From positions 1-26,159 of the forward strand of contig JAYMTA010000605.1 in assembly GCA_036897625.1 (NCBI GenBank): a stretch of DNA of 26,159 nt. Direction: 5' to 3'. Numbering within the stretch: the first letter of the stretch is position 1; every line of letters starts with the position of its first letter. Under the pieces are notes generated by a model. The model did no database searches and was not told the origin of the DNA. It saw only the letters and a list, made by a program, of their open reading frames with translations. This DNA is from Pelargonium cotyledonis (lineage: Eukaryota; Streptophyta; Magnoliopsida; Geraniales; Geraniaceae). Positions 1 through 12,400 of this stretch are shown here, in pieces. A program made the position numbers and the translations under genes.

Positions 1-520
1 TTTATCTCGCAAATCGCATTCTAGTTTCACAAAGAAAATGAACATGTCGACATTTGTTAGTCATACACAATTCAGTATTTCCGCAGTTTTTGCAATCCGT
101 TATTTTCAAACTCGCATTTAACTTTCATGTACAAGAGCAATGAGTTGTAATTGAACAATGAGCTCTAATTGCCATCAATTTTCTTCCTCCATATTTTTTT
201 AGAACTAATAAGCTTGGATATCAACTGTGTTCTGAAGCTCTGAACTCCTATAAAATAGAATTTTATTGTTTTTGTTCTTCTTAAAAAGTAGAATTAACTA
301 TTATGATCCTTAAAAAATTAATGTCAGCGTATTTTTTTCTCTTTGCAATGAAGTTGAATTCATTGGCAATTTATAATCATCATTAACAGAGACGAAGGAG
401 CTCGAGAAAATTATTGGCAATAAAGCTATTTAGAGGAAGAAATTACAATCTAGTGTGCCATAAAAATATATATTACGAAACAAGCATATTAATATTAGAA
501 GGAGGAGGAACTCTACTATT

Positions 521-654
521 CGAATGAATTGACAAATATGAAACCAATAATCGATAATCAGAAACGAATGCATTGGCGAATATGAAAATAGATAATCGAT
601 AATCGGAGACGAATGGATTGGCGAATATGAAATTAATTGATATTCGATAGCGCA
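521..654. repeat. Three-copy 44/45-bp tandem repeat
   Basis: Three imperfect copies begin with CGAATG at 521, 565 and 610, followed each time by ATTGnCnAATATGAAA and then an ATAATCGATAATC-like part. The third copy degrades near 650. This is a simple local tandem duplication and no coding role is evident. Confidence 0.75.
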
Positions 655-1259
655 AAATCATTGGAGAAAAATGTTTGTAGCGGATCACTTTATCTCATTC
701 ATCGAACTAGAATGCTTTTAGATTTTAGTTTTTCTTCTTTAATAGTCTAGAATGAGTTTTTGAGACATAACTAGTATTCTTAAAGGTTAGAATTAATTCA
801 ATTTTTTCCATTTCAAATGTTTCTCTGTGTTAAGTTAGATTCTTCACAAAACTATAATTATTTGAATAATTTTAATTTTCATGTCACATTTATAGTTAGC
901 AGTGAAATTAAGGCTTAAATTTATTTATACAAATTAAATAATTCATATATGTATTTGTACAAAATTTATGTGATTGAACCTATTTAGGTAAAGTTCATAA
1001 ATGAATTTAGGGCATGTAAACTTTTTCTTAAATGCAAAACGGGTAGTATTAAGTTTTCATTTTGTGCAGTGATGTAGTAGTTGACTACTAACTTAAAGTA
1101 AACACTTTGAAGAATATTTGATCCTTACTTCGAATTTGAATTTGATGGGAGGCAGCCAATGATTATGTTATGATTTACTAGATGAGAGTGAATTAGCGTA
1201 GTAGTCCTACGGCACCGTAGAGTAGAGCAGAGTAGAGGCCAGTATTATAATAGGACCAT

Positions 1260-1269
1260 GACACGTGTC
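1260..1269. promoter_or_regulatory. Palindromic G-box (GACACGTGTC) upstream of KTN80
   Basis: A perfect 10-bp palindrome contains the CACGTG core. It is the classic plant G-box/ABRE core bound by bZIP and bHLH factors. It lies about 560 bp upstream of the KTN80 start codon and about 260 bp upstream of the TATA-like TATTTAA. Function is inferred from the motif only. Confidence 0.45.
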
Positions 1270-1519
1270 CTCTTGGAGGAGCAGGGGCTGGTTCTTGTTG
1301 TACCTGGTTGGTGCGAGCGGGTGGGACAAACATGTATGTATTCATTTCTTGGTTTCGCTACAGTATTCTACGTTATATTTTTATTATTTTCATTAAATAA
1401 TTATATATATAATGAATATTGGAGTTAATATTTTATCCGGAGTTACATTTTCCGGCCGATTCTAAATTTGAACTTGTTGGAGACGGAGACAGCGACAGTT
1501 CACAGTTGGTGTGTAGTGT

Positions 1520-1526
1520 GTATTTA
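1520..1526 (+). promoter_or_regulatory. TATA-like box of KTN80 (TATTTAA)
   Basis: TATTTAA lies about 300 bp before the ATG at 1825. Transcription would then start near 1550 and give a CT-rich leader of about 270 nt. This is a weak match, chosen by position; no transcript evidence is available. Confidence 0.3.
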
Positions 1527-1824
1527 ACCTCTTGTTACTCAACACAAGCAACCACTGCCTGGAACCACCAACACAGAGTTGTGGACTCATCACTACTGTT
1601 ATTGCACTCCCTTCCAAGACCTCTGCGACGGAGACTCCTCACCTGCTGCTTCTTCTGCCTGAGATCCGCCATGTTTCCGATCTTCTCCAGATTACGATGA
1701 TTCTCTCTTCATCTGGTTTCGATCTCAGTTTCAGTTTCAATTTCAATTTGAATTTCAGTTGCTGTTGTTGCCCTTCCTCTTTTGCCGCCGTTGCTAGGGT
1801 TTCGCCTTCCTCCGTTTTCATGCC

Positions 1825-4800
1825 ATGACGACCAAGCGCGCTTACAAGCTCCGTATCCTCCTCCTCATGCTTCTTCTTCCATTTTTGTTTTTGTTTTTAT
1901 TGTCGTGTATTTGAAGTGACGATGCATCTGCTTGATCTGCTCATTACGACTGCAGATTCACTTTTTCTATTTTTTTCGGCTTTAGATCTCATCTGATTCT
2001 TTGATAACTTTTTCACATTGCTCGAGTGGAGTGGAGTCTGAGTTTCATCGGAGTCCTCCTGACTACATTTTCGCTTGAGTTATTTTGGTGGTTTCTTGTT
2101 TAGCCTTAACCTGATTTTAATTCAGAGGAGTTCGTGGCACATTCTTCCAGTGTCAACTGCCTCAAGATTGGAAGGAAATCGTCCAGGGTTCTTGTTACTG
2201 GAGGTGAAGATCACAAGGTCAATCTGTGGGCTATTGGTAAACCCAATGCCATCCTGGTTAGTTCTCACACTATTCCACATCACTCTTTCTTTCTTACACT
2301 TTTACATTACATGTATGAATGTTTAGTCAATTTGTGCATCCCCTTGCTGTTATTTATTTTGATTAGCTGTTCTATTCATTTAAAGCATAAAGCTTGTACA
2401 CAAGGGGCCAAAACATTCGTTGTACATTATATCTCTCAGCTACAGGTTGTCAAAAAGTAGCCTCCCAAACCTCATTTCAGGGTTCAATTACAATACTGTA
2501 GTTACCAAGTGTTTCAGCACATGATTTTCTTGAGCGACAGTTTTTTTAATTGTACATTTTATATGGTTGTCAACCATATGCTGTGTTATTATCCATCTAA
2601 TCTAAATGCCTGAACATTGCAGAGTTTATCTGGACATACAAGTGGCATCGATTCAGTGAGCTTTGATTCTTCAGAAGTTTTGGTTGCTGCTGGAGCAGCT
2701 AGTGGTACAATCAAGCTTTGGGATTTAGAAGAGGCAAAGAGTATGCTCACTGATTCTATTTTATGTTCTTTGTACAAACAAACATAACAGTCTCAGTATC
2801 ACTATCACGCCATATTGATTATTGAGTATACTGTACAATGCACAGCATGCCTGTCAAATTGATGCTTAGAATATTTGTATTGTAGTTGTTCGCACACTCA
2901 CTGGTCACAGATCAAACTGTATATCCGTGGACTTCCATCCATTTGGAGAGTTCTTTGCCTCTGGCTCTCTTGATACAAATCTTAAAATTTGGGATATAAG
3001 AAAGAAGGGGTGTATCCATACTTACAAGGGCCACACTCGAGGGGTCAATGTTATCAGATTTACTCCAGATGGCCGTTGGGTTGTGTCTGGTGGAGAGGAC
3101 AACACTGTGAAGGTTAGAATTAATCTGATTTATGTTTTGGAATAAATTTTAACCTTGTAGTCATTAGAGGTGAAATAATTACCTACTTAATTACCATAAT
3201 GATACTACTCTGCTTACTGCTTTTAGAAATGTATCTGATGTTTTTGGAGTACTCTGGTTGTACCTTACATTTGCAAAGGTTAAGGATACTACAATTTTAT
3301 GGCTTATGGGTCATTCACCATTGCAAGTGGAAGTGTAGGGAAGGTCTTTAACCAGTTAGTCCCTGTCTTGTTATACTAAATCTTTTTCAAGACTGTGTTG
3401 TACATGCACATCTGATAGCTCCTAAGACCTTGAATTATCTATGTTTCATAGTGGGATACATTTTTTTTGGCAGTAGCTACTCAGAGATATGCTGTTTCTC
3501 CATGACATGGAGGGCTTCAAGTATTATTAAAGTTTTAATGTACATAGTTTCCTTCATATGAGTTTTATATAACATGGCCAGATAGAAAAATATATGCAAT
3601 ACACTTCTGTAGGACTGCATCTTACTAGTGATATTTTCTTTATTATGTATCTTTCAGCTGTGGGATCTTACTGCTGGAAAGCTGTTGCATGAGTTCAAAA
3701 GTCACGAGGGCCAGGTTCAGTGTATAGATTTTCATCCTCATGAGTTTCTGTTGGCAACAGGTTAGTTATAGAAGTGTATATGTTATTGTACAAGAGTCAT
3801 GGTAGCACCGATCACATAACACCACATAACTATGCTCCTTCCCATATATTTTGATCCCTGTTATATATCATCTTGTTTCTTTAATTCTTGAAACATCACA
3901 TACCACCAACAAAGTGTGCTCTCCAACTTTTTAATGAATGTATATTTTGTAGTAAACTACCTCTTACTCAAGTTGGTTATTGAGAAAATGTGTCATGACT
4001 AAGGTTCTCCAAACCTCGTCAGGAATGTAATCATACGCATAAAAGTTTGGAATTGACCATCTGGTTATGTATATATTCAGTATCTACCTGCGAAGATAAT
4101 CGAGCGAAGTTGGGCTGTCAATTAATTTGACATTCTAAAATTTATAAATATTGTCACACACTGGGGGGCTATCTGTGCATAGAAAGGAACAATTAATCAG
4201 TTTTCATACTTGCATGATGACCATCTCAATCTCGGTTATTTTAGTGGTGTCTGATTGTTTTTGCCTTTCAGTTTTGTGACCTGAGATGTTTTGTCTTACC
4301 AAATTGAATTTTAGCTTCTTCTCAAATTCTTTTCTCTGCTGCGCAGGTTCTGCTGATAGAACAGTTAAATTTTGGGACTTAGAAACATTTGAGCTAATTG
4401 GTTCGGCTGGACCTGAGGTATGTCATATGTTGTCTGTTCTACTTTTCTTAGTTAATAGTGCTGGAAATTTCAAATAGGTAATGCAATTTTTTCTACGACT
4501 CATTTTTCTCGTTTTAACTGCACTCTAGACCACTGGAGTGCGTTGTTTGACCTTCAATTCGGATGGGAGGAATGTACTTTGTGGGTTGCATGAAACTTTG
4601 AAGGTAATTTTGCTTTTTAGTCCATATAATTGGACCAATATACATGTGAACATGGTGCTCTTAATTCTTAGTTTTTATTATCGTTGCTTATATTTTTAAT
4701 AACTATAGGTCTTTTCATGGGAGCCAATAAGATGCCACGATTCCGTGGATGTGGGATGGTCTAGGTTGTCGGATCTTAATGTTCATGAAGGAAAACTTCT

Positions 4801-7800
4801 TGGATGCTCGTATAATCAAAGTTGTGTTGGAGTATGGGTTGTAGACATCTCGGTAATATTTAATTGTTTCTTTTACCTTTTATTAATTTGTTTTTCTTTG
4901 CTTGGGTCCTTGTGCTGGTTGTGTTGCATCGAATTTCTTCTAGTTTAATAGTTTCAACTTTTTGCAGCGTATAGAGCCTTATTCTATTGGAAATGTTGCC
5001 AAGTCAAATGGTCTTTCAGAAAGTAAAAATACTTCAACTGGAAATATATCTGTACTCAATGAGAACAGCGGAAAGGCTAGTTTGGGCAGGCTATCTGTTT
5101 CACAAAATTCAGATCCTTTGGTGAGGGAAACGAAATCCCTTGGGCGGCTGTCAGTTTCCCAAAATTCTGATCCTGCTAAAGAGTCAAAGCTTCTGGCCTG
5201 TATGTTTATCATATTTTTTTGCATTGATACTGTTATCGTTTGCTCTTCTTTCTTTTGTTCCCTTTTTAACTTGTGATTTTTTCATAAACTTTACATCACG
5301 TGATTATAATTCCTGGTTACACTTGATATTGGTTAAAGCCGCTGGAAATGTCCCTGGTACTCAAAGGGTCAGCATGAGCACTGGTTCAAAGATAATTCTG
5401 GAAAATTCGTCAGCAGTTTCGAGTGCAACTGCACAAAAGAGGAATCATGTAAAGGTCCATTCAACAGGCAATGTTCCTGTCTTCAACAGATCAGATGTCT
5501 TTCCTGTAATTGTCCCTAGAACAAATATAAGGTTGGAGCAGGCTGCTGAGTCAAGAAAAGAAGTTGGTCTTGCTGGAAGAACTATGCCATTTTCATTGCA
5601 GTCAAAGATAACTGATATGCGAAAGTTCCCAAATAACAGAGATGAAATGGATCGGCCAAGTATATCTGTTCATTCTGAAATGACAAGTCATAAGGCTACT
5701 GAATTGAGTGGTGTTGGGGATACAAATGTTTATCCAGCAGTGAAGAGCTCAACTCAAGGACCATTAGCTAATGAAATGAACATGAAGGATAATATGATTA
5801 CTGGACCTTCAAAGCATGAAGTAAATTCCATGACAGAAGCACCCACTAGCTACCAGCATGAAAGTTGTATGTACCTTGCACCTTGCTTTATTGAATGTGT
5901 GTTTTCCATCACTGGATGCATTATTGTTGCTCAAAACTTGGATAAATTTCATCTATGCTGATTGGCCAGAGATCCTTTTGTTCTTTGTTCTTTGTTCTTG
6001 ACATATGACTAGTAGGTTTTTGTATTTCAGTAAGAACATAGTCTAGGCTCCAGTTTTGAAGTGTTTAACACCTAGAAAAGGAAAAGAGGAAAGATTATAA
6101 AATGTTTTTGGCTTGAAGTGTGAGGTGAGGGTGATATGCATGCCGGTAGTAGTACTCATGCCTCGTGAAAAAGGAATGCTGTAATGACATGTACTTGGGT
6201 TTATGCATTTGGGTGTATAAAGTGTTAACAGTCTTGATTCTAGAATGCTACTATTATGGGTGCTATAAAATATGGAGATCTCATATTAATAGCGTAGAAA
6301 CTACCAATGTTATTATTTATGGGCCTCTCTAATTGGTATCTATCTTTTACTCTAGATTGAATGTTACAATCTTCATGCTTAAGCTCTAAAAGACACTTTT
6401 TTTTTCTTTCTCAGACGAGAGTCGTGGGCATAAAGCAAATAGAGAGGCAATTTCCATTGAAGGTCAGAAAGGAGGTATAGCGATATTTATTTATGGTTTG
6501 GTGTTTGTAAGTAATCTAGTGAACTTTCAACTCATTTACTGGATAATCTATTCAGGAAGAATGCGTTCACTTGTCGTAAATTGGGAGAAAAAAGAAAGAT
6601 CTCCTAATTCTGAGGGACCTACTACTCTTTCCCCACCTACTGTTAACTTGCTCTCTTTCAATGGGGTATGTTCTCATTCTATTTTTCCCTTTGCATTTGT
6701 CTATCTTTTATAGAACATTAGGGTCTACCTGAGAAAATGGAACTAAGTTACTAGCAGTTGGTGTGGGGAGCATGATCATATTGATTTCTTCATTCCACGA
6801 ACTTGATTAACGGTGGATCGGGATGTCAATTATTTACATAATTATGCTTAATGTTTGCAAAAGTTAACATGGGCGTAAGAGTATTATCATTGGGAATGCC
6901 ATTGAACAAAACATTAACAAGGTTTAGGCGCCTAATTTTTGTTTCAACTGATCTAAACCTGATTAGCCATCATGATTGCTCATTTCTTAGATCTTTTTGG
7001 GTGTCATTTCCTTTATCTAAATTAGGTTAGTTGGAGGTAGATCTCCTGTGCAAGAGAAATAGAAATACTTCTGAATGATGTACTTTCGTATATTCATCTG
7101 AAGTCTGAGCAACATACTTCATCATCCCCATGTCCTCAAGTAGTAGGTATGTGTTTTATTTTTTGCCTTAAATTTTCCTCTCTATAGATAATAATCTGTG
7201 CAGTTTCTCCAAACTTTTGTAGCAACAGCAGAGAGGACACCCTTCATATGCTGGAAAAGAAATGGTATCTGCAAGTGATGAGGATGCTATTGCAGATGTA
7301 ATGGAGCAACATGATCAATTTATCAGCTCTATGCAGTCTCGTTTAACCAAGTTAGAGGTAATCTTAAATGAACTAGAAGTAACGCTGTATGATTATAGGG
7401 ATGTTCTCTATTCTTTTTTGCATGTTGTTATATTCTCTCTCTCGGGATGAATGGATTCTATTCCTTAGATTTAATTTGATGGCCAGTGACAAGTAGATAT
7501 CAGATTACAGTATTATGTTTCGAGAGAGTATATATTAGTCGACTACCAAGTCGCTTATAGATTGGGCAAGTGCTTTGACTTGGTTGCTCAGTTATGCTGA
7601 GGTAATGAAGTGCATATGGGCATGCTGATCTGTTGCCTTGTGGATTATAACTTTACCATCCTTGATATGACTTTCCTTCTGACCATGCTTTGAGGCTCAG
7701 GGAAGCATAATAGCCTCAAAAGGAACAGTCCAATAACAAATATGATGAGAGTAATTTGCTGCTTCCTGATTGAGTAGTGTGATATATCTGTGGTCTTTCT

Positions 7801-8715
7801 TCTACTTTACCTGATTGCTGAACCCTGCCTAATAATTATTTTCCAGGTAGTGTATAGATACTGGGAAAGGAATGACGTCAAGGGGGCTGTTGGGGCAATG
7901 GAGAAGATGGCTGATAATGCTGTATGTAACTTGTGCTGGGCTGCTGATTTTTCGTTTTGTCATTTTTTATTTCGGATCTGAACAATTGAAGCTAATATTG
8001 ATGAGCTGTTAAGTTAAGAACATGTGTGAAAATGGCAGGTAATTGCTGATGTTATCAGCATTGTAGCACAGAAAATAGACATTGTCACACTGGATATCTG
8101 CACTTGTCTTCTACCACTCCTCTCATGCCTTCTTGAGAGTAACATGGATAGGTAAGAAAATCATTTATTCCTTTTAATTTCAAAATGATAATGACAATAG
8201 CAACATCGGTATTTTCCAATGCATCTTTCTTATTTTTGGATTTTCTTCATCGCCCCTAGGCAATTAGGGGTCAGTCTGGAGCTGCTGCTTAAGCTTATAA
8301 GGATTTATGGCTCAGTTATCTATTCAACATTATCAGCATCATCATCATCAGTTGGTGTAGATATTGAAGCCGAACAAAGGTGTGTGTGTGTGTTGGCTTC
8401 ATCCAACATGTAATTCTATTCAACCCCCTCGTTGGCATATCTTGTTGAGTTGTTGATCTGAATCAAAATGGGTATCGCAGGCTGGAGCGTTGCAATCTTT
8501 GCTTTGTGGAGCTTGAAAAGGTCAAACGATGTCTCCCTGCTCTCATAAGGTGATTGTGATTATTATTTATCTAAGTAAATTTGGTTCTGGGTTCTCTAGC
8601 TGTAAGTTTTGGTAGAGAGATGTTATATTTGTTTGTGTTTTCGTCCCATAGAAGAGGTGGATCGGTTGCGAAGTCAGCCCAGGAACTGAATATGGCTCTT
8701 CAAGAAGTTTCATGA
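1825..8715 (+). CDS. KTN80: Katanin p80 WD40 repeat-containing subunit B1 homologue
   Basis: This is the regulatory subunit of katanin, the microtubule-severing ATPase; in plants KTN80 targets the p60 subunit to cortical microtubule branch points and crossovers. Phase-consistent exons: 1825-1852, 2126-2256, 2623-2740, 2886-3112, 3658-3760, 4347-4417, 4529-4603, 4709-4852, 4968-5199, 5339-5866, 6415-6474, 6556-6665, 7223-7357, 7847-7921, 8039-8151, 8260-8379, 8481-8549, 8652-8715 (2403 nt, 800 aa). Residues 1-300 carry WD40 repeats ending in WDLEE, WDIRKKG, WDLTAG and WDLETFE. Residues about 300-610 are a Ser-rich, low-complexity linker with a repeated [13 protein letters not shown]. Residues about 640-800 match the p60-binding con80 domain ([29 protein letters not shown]). 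The start gives MTTKRAYKL, the usual plant N-terminus. The length is close to Arabidopsis homologues. Exon 10 could end 2 nt earlier; GTATGT was preferred. Confidence 0.95.
2926..3012 (+). other. WD40 repeat with WDxR (DWD-type) motif in KTN80
   Basis: Exon 4 encodes a full WD40 repeat ([13 protein letters not shown] ... [10 protein letters not shown]). Its W128-D129-I130-R131 fits the WDxR core found in DDB1-binding DWD proteins. In katanin p80 this is a conserved blade of the propeller, so a CUL4-DDB1 link is only an inference from motif shape. Confidence 0.5.
5079..5174 (+). repeat. Duplicated 13-residue [13 protein letters not shown] motif in the KTN80 linker
   Basis: Residues 337-349 and 356-368 are identical for 13 residues, spaced 19 residues apart, and encoded at 5079-5117 and 5136-5174. 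The two DNA copies differ at 11 of 39 bases, all silently, including AGT versus TCC for serine. Arabidopsis KTN80 proteins have a similar repeated Ser-rich motif, so the array is ancestral. Confidence 0.9.
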
Positions 8716-9408
8716 CTAGAAGGTATTTTGAGGAAATGACGATATTTCTGACTTTCAAGGATTGATTTGTTTGTTGGTAAGAAAGGGGATAGATTTTGTG
8801 AGAGGCCAACCGCTCGAAGCAAGCAAGCTTTAAAGTCCGTCCTGCTGGACCTGCCCTGTCCTTGTATATTTTAGGCATCAACTGTCACTATTACATTGCG
8901 AGATTGTTTTTTGCAATTGAAGCAGTAGCAGCTGATGGCTCGCTGGCTTGCTGGCTGGAAAAGAATCTATCCACTCCTTGGTTTGTGCACTAACTAACCC
9001 CATATCATATTGTAACCTGACTGACAATTACCATATTAAGCAGCCACAACAAGAATGTATTATTATTGATTGAAAATCATTTTTTAATATACATACAAAG
9101 CTAGTGCAATGGAAATTCGTTGGGTGCGTGCCACACTTTCTTAGACTCAACAGTTTTTGCCATAGTCGCCTATGATTTCAGGGATATGAGAGTTGGCAAA
9201 AAAGGATTACAAGATCAATAAATAATATGCTAGCATCTAAATATTGGGATAGAAGCACAAAATATAACAAGTATTTCCTGAAATTTTAGTCCCAGGGAAA
9301 TATGGCATCCATCTATATATTTGTTATACACTTACATCCTCCACAAATACATGTTCTTGAAGCTACAGGAGAGTTGTTTGGACTTTTCTATCATAGGAGG
9401 TATAGTAG
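8716..9408. other. Tail-to-tail gap with the 3' UTRs of KTN80 and the DUF789 gene
   Basis: The 693 bp between the KTN80 stop (8713-8715) and the DUF789 stop (9409-9411, minus) must hold both 3' UTRs and terminators. I see no coding region. AT-rich, poly(A)-signal-like stretches lie near 9040-9100, but no cleavage site can be fixed. Confidence 0.6.
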
Positions 9409-12400
9409 TCATCGAGATGAGAAGAAGTTGAAGTCACTGTGCTGAATCCTAAGTTCCCTCAGCCAGGAAGCTGCAGCGCTGTTGTAATAGGTGATATCTG
9501 CCCGATCTGACGTTCTTGGGTTTTTCCACAGATCCCCAAAAACCTTATAGGTGGAAACTGCAAATGGAGGAAGTGAAATTTCATTACCATTCAACTTGAA
9601 CCTCCTCCTACTACCTTCCTCAGACATCTCCCCCTTTACTGATATGCCACTCAATGGGTGCCCTGTTTCTGAGTAACAACAACAACAAATGAGAGAGACA
9701 GAGAGAGCAATTATGTGCATTTTTAATCATTTACTCTACTGAAATGCTTAATCTTTGAGGGGTCCAATTCCACCAAAGCTGTTCTTCCAATGTCTACTGC
9801 CTAGTTTTTTATGCCCAGTATAGAAAACTCTACATGCCTCTTCTTCTCATCTTCTTATGGAAACAACGGCTCAAATAGAAGAGAAGTACATGATGTTGAG
9901 GATCTTTTTCTTTTATAGTATGTGAAGGCATTTATATATACGAAAGAAAAATAAATTGAAAATGAAGTTGTCTGACATGCAAAGCAATATATATGCTGAT
10001 ATAATAATCTATCTATATATGCATAGATGCATTTAATTTATAGATTCTGATAGTAAGAAGTATTGAACCGCCAAATAAACACTATATAAACACACTAGCA
10101 TTTATTTGCAATTAGGGATAAATAACATATTAGGGTAAGCAAAAGCAAAAAATCGCAGATAAATGGTCGATGTTTAAAATTTACATACAAGTTGAACCTT
10201 TGTACAACTCAATTGCTATTTCAGTCTGTTTTTCAATATACTAAGTAATAGCTTTGAAGAATTGTTAGTTGGGATCTCTTACGAGCTAGAGAGGACAGTT
10301 TGGACACAATGTGCAACCAAATTATTAAATCCATGACAGGACCATCATGTTCATCAACTGCCTATAAAAGGTAACGGAATATATAGATTTTGTAATTTCA
10401 ATAAACACAAGCACAAGTGGCTAAGAAATAACAACAGAGCACATGTAATAAAAGGACACAAAGACATTGACATAATGCTAGCGAGTACCTTGGATACATG
10501 TTGACAATGTGTGATAAGTTATAAAACATGCAGCCAAATCCTTCACATTTCCCACAAAAGGAATCTGATAGATGGGATACCTAGAAATCAAGAAAACCAT
10601 GTTTAAGAAACTCTCCTTGGGGGCTGTTTAGTACCAGAATTCTTTTCCAGAAAAAATGGACATCGAAAACTGTGTTCACTTGTGCAATATTCCAAACAGA
10701 ACGCAGATGAACAAGTTTTCCCACTTTTCTTATTTAGTCACGAAAAGCAGAAAATGATCAAAAACTAGAAAAAGAAAGCAATTCTCTAGACCAAAGCCTT
10801 ACAGTCATACCATTTCAACCAAGAAATCAGATTTTAAAACGAACAGAGAGATAAAGTATAACTACCTAGCAAACGTAAAAAAGAAATAAGAAGACTGATC
10901 CTGACTGATAAAGTTTCTTAAAGTTTTGAGACAACCCTCTGTAATAATTCATTATTTACCAAAGACTATTCTGAGGGTAGTCATGAAGAAATTATATTTC
11001 AATTATAATTGGAACTGTCAAGTAGTCATATATAACATCTGGCATTATTAGCATTTATGTATTTGCGGGTTTGTCTTGTAAAAAAACATGTGATTCTTTT
11101 ACATAAATGACTCTTAAAGATAAACATCATGATAAATTTATCAAACAACTCCTTGAAGACTGGAAAATTATACATACCATGCAATAGCAACCCAGCTATA
11201 AGGAGAGAGATCCACACTCCTGAAGTTGAACAGACCATGATAATTCTGGGCTAGTGTCCAGATCTGATCAAGCATTACATCATATACAGGATCAACAAGA
11301 GTAACAAAACAAAATATAATCTTTTCTATGTTTTCTCTCTTGAGAAATGTATAAACCAAACCAAAATTACCAAATTTGGGAAATTGGAAAGAGTATACAG
11401 TGTAAATATTTTACCTTTCGGAATAGCGGAGCTCTATCGTAAGGGCTAGATGTCTCATTGTACTGGTAATACAGGTATCCAAACCGACCAATTGTTTGGT
11501 CAATGGTGGTATCATCTGATGTGGTATCCAGGGTCCTACTTAGCCTGTTGCTCAAAGGCACGAGTGAATCATGGCTCTCACTCAAGGAGTCACTCTTGAA
11601 CTTTGAGCTGGAGCTTCTCCCCAACCTCCTTGTTGAAAAATATGCATGCAAAATTCAACGAGCAAAAACTAATATTGGTCTAGTAACTACCATTATCCAA
11701 GTTCAATCGAGAAAAAGAAAAAAATAACAAGTTAAACCTCACCTAGAATCAAAAGATTCACAAGTGTAGATTTGCATTGCAGAAAGAGAAGGTGAGTAGT
11801 ATTGCATGATACTCTCGCCACTTTCCAAAAGAATTGGGACACCGGCACCATAGAAACTCTGTTGTGCATAAGAGTTCCACAGGTCAGCCAGGAGATAGCA
11901 TGCAGTATCTTTTCCCTGCGCCTGCTAGAAGCCATTTAAAGATTAAAAATGAGTCAGAAAAATACATAAATGTGAGAAAAAAGGGCAGTCTAGTTGCAAT
12001 CAGAAACTTCTCAAGCATTCTAAATTATTTGTGTTTATACTTGTTCAAAAAGCATGAGGAAGATACTGTGAGCTGTGATGTAGTGGTTGATGGCTGATTT
12101 CGTATCAAATTAGTCCCTATGGGGGCAGCCCAATGGTTCAAGGCTCAAGAATCATACTTCTCTAGTATATGTTGTGGGTTCAAATCTTGCTGGGTAGTGT
12201 TGGGAGGGGTGAAGGGGAAAGAAGGAGAGCTCACCTGTTGCGTAGATTGAACTATTGGACCAATGTTTCAAAAAAAAAAAAAAAACAGAAGGAAGAGGAG
12301 GGTGACCCTTTGAGCAACGCAAACAGTCTCTATACAAAGCAGTTTATCCGTCCACATATTATGGAAAATGATCATCGTGTTAGCTAAAAAACAACTGACA

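Larger units (their letters stand above)
1..1400. other. AT-rich upstream intergenic DNA, no gene seen
   Basis: No reading frame here has recognisable protein content. The stretch is AT-rich and carries a short tandem repeat (521-654) and a G-box (1260-1269), listed separately. Between about 1200 and 1350 the base composition becomes more GC-rich as the katanin promoter is approached. I see no terminal repeats, tRNA or rRNA. Confidence 0.6.

Noticed and set aside
473-688. A 71-residue minus-strand frame with internal repeats
   Set aside because: The peptide repeats simply mirror the 44/45-bp DNA tandem repeat; there is no other coding evidence.
10340-10365. A 15-nt microexon in DUF789 intron 5 (VDEHD) that keeps frame
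   Set aside because: The acceptor is fair but the donor (GTCCTG) is poor, and the direct 10489-to-9668 junction already gives a good DUF789 reading.
12127-12187. A functional tRNA gene from the A and B boxes
   Set aside because: No cloverleaf or acceptor stem can be drawn; boxes plus poly(A) tail fit a SINE.
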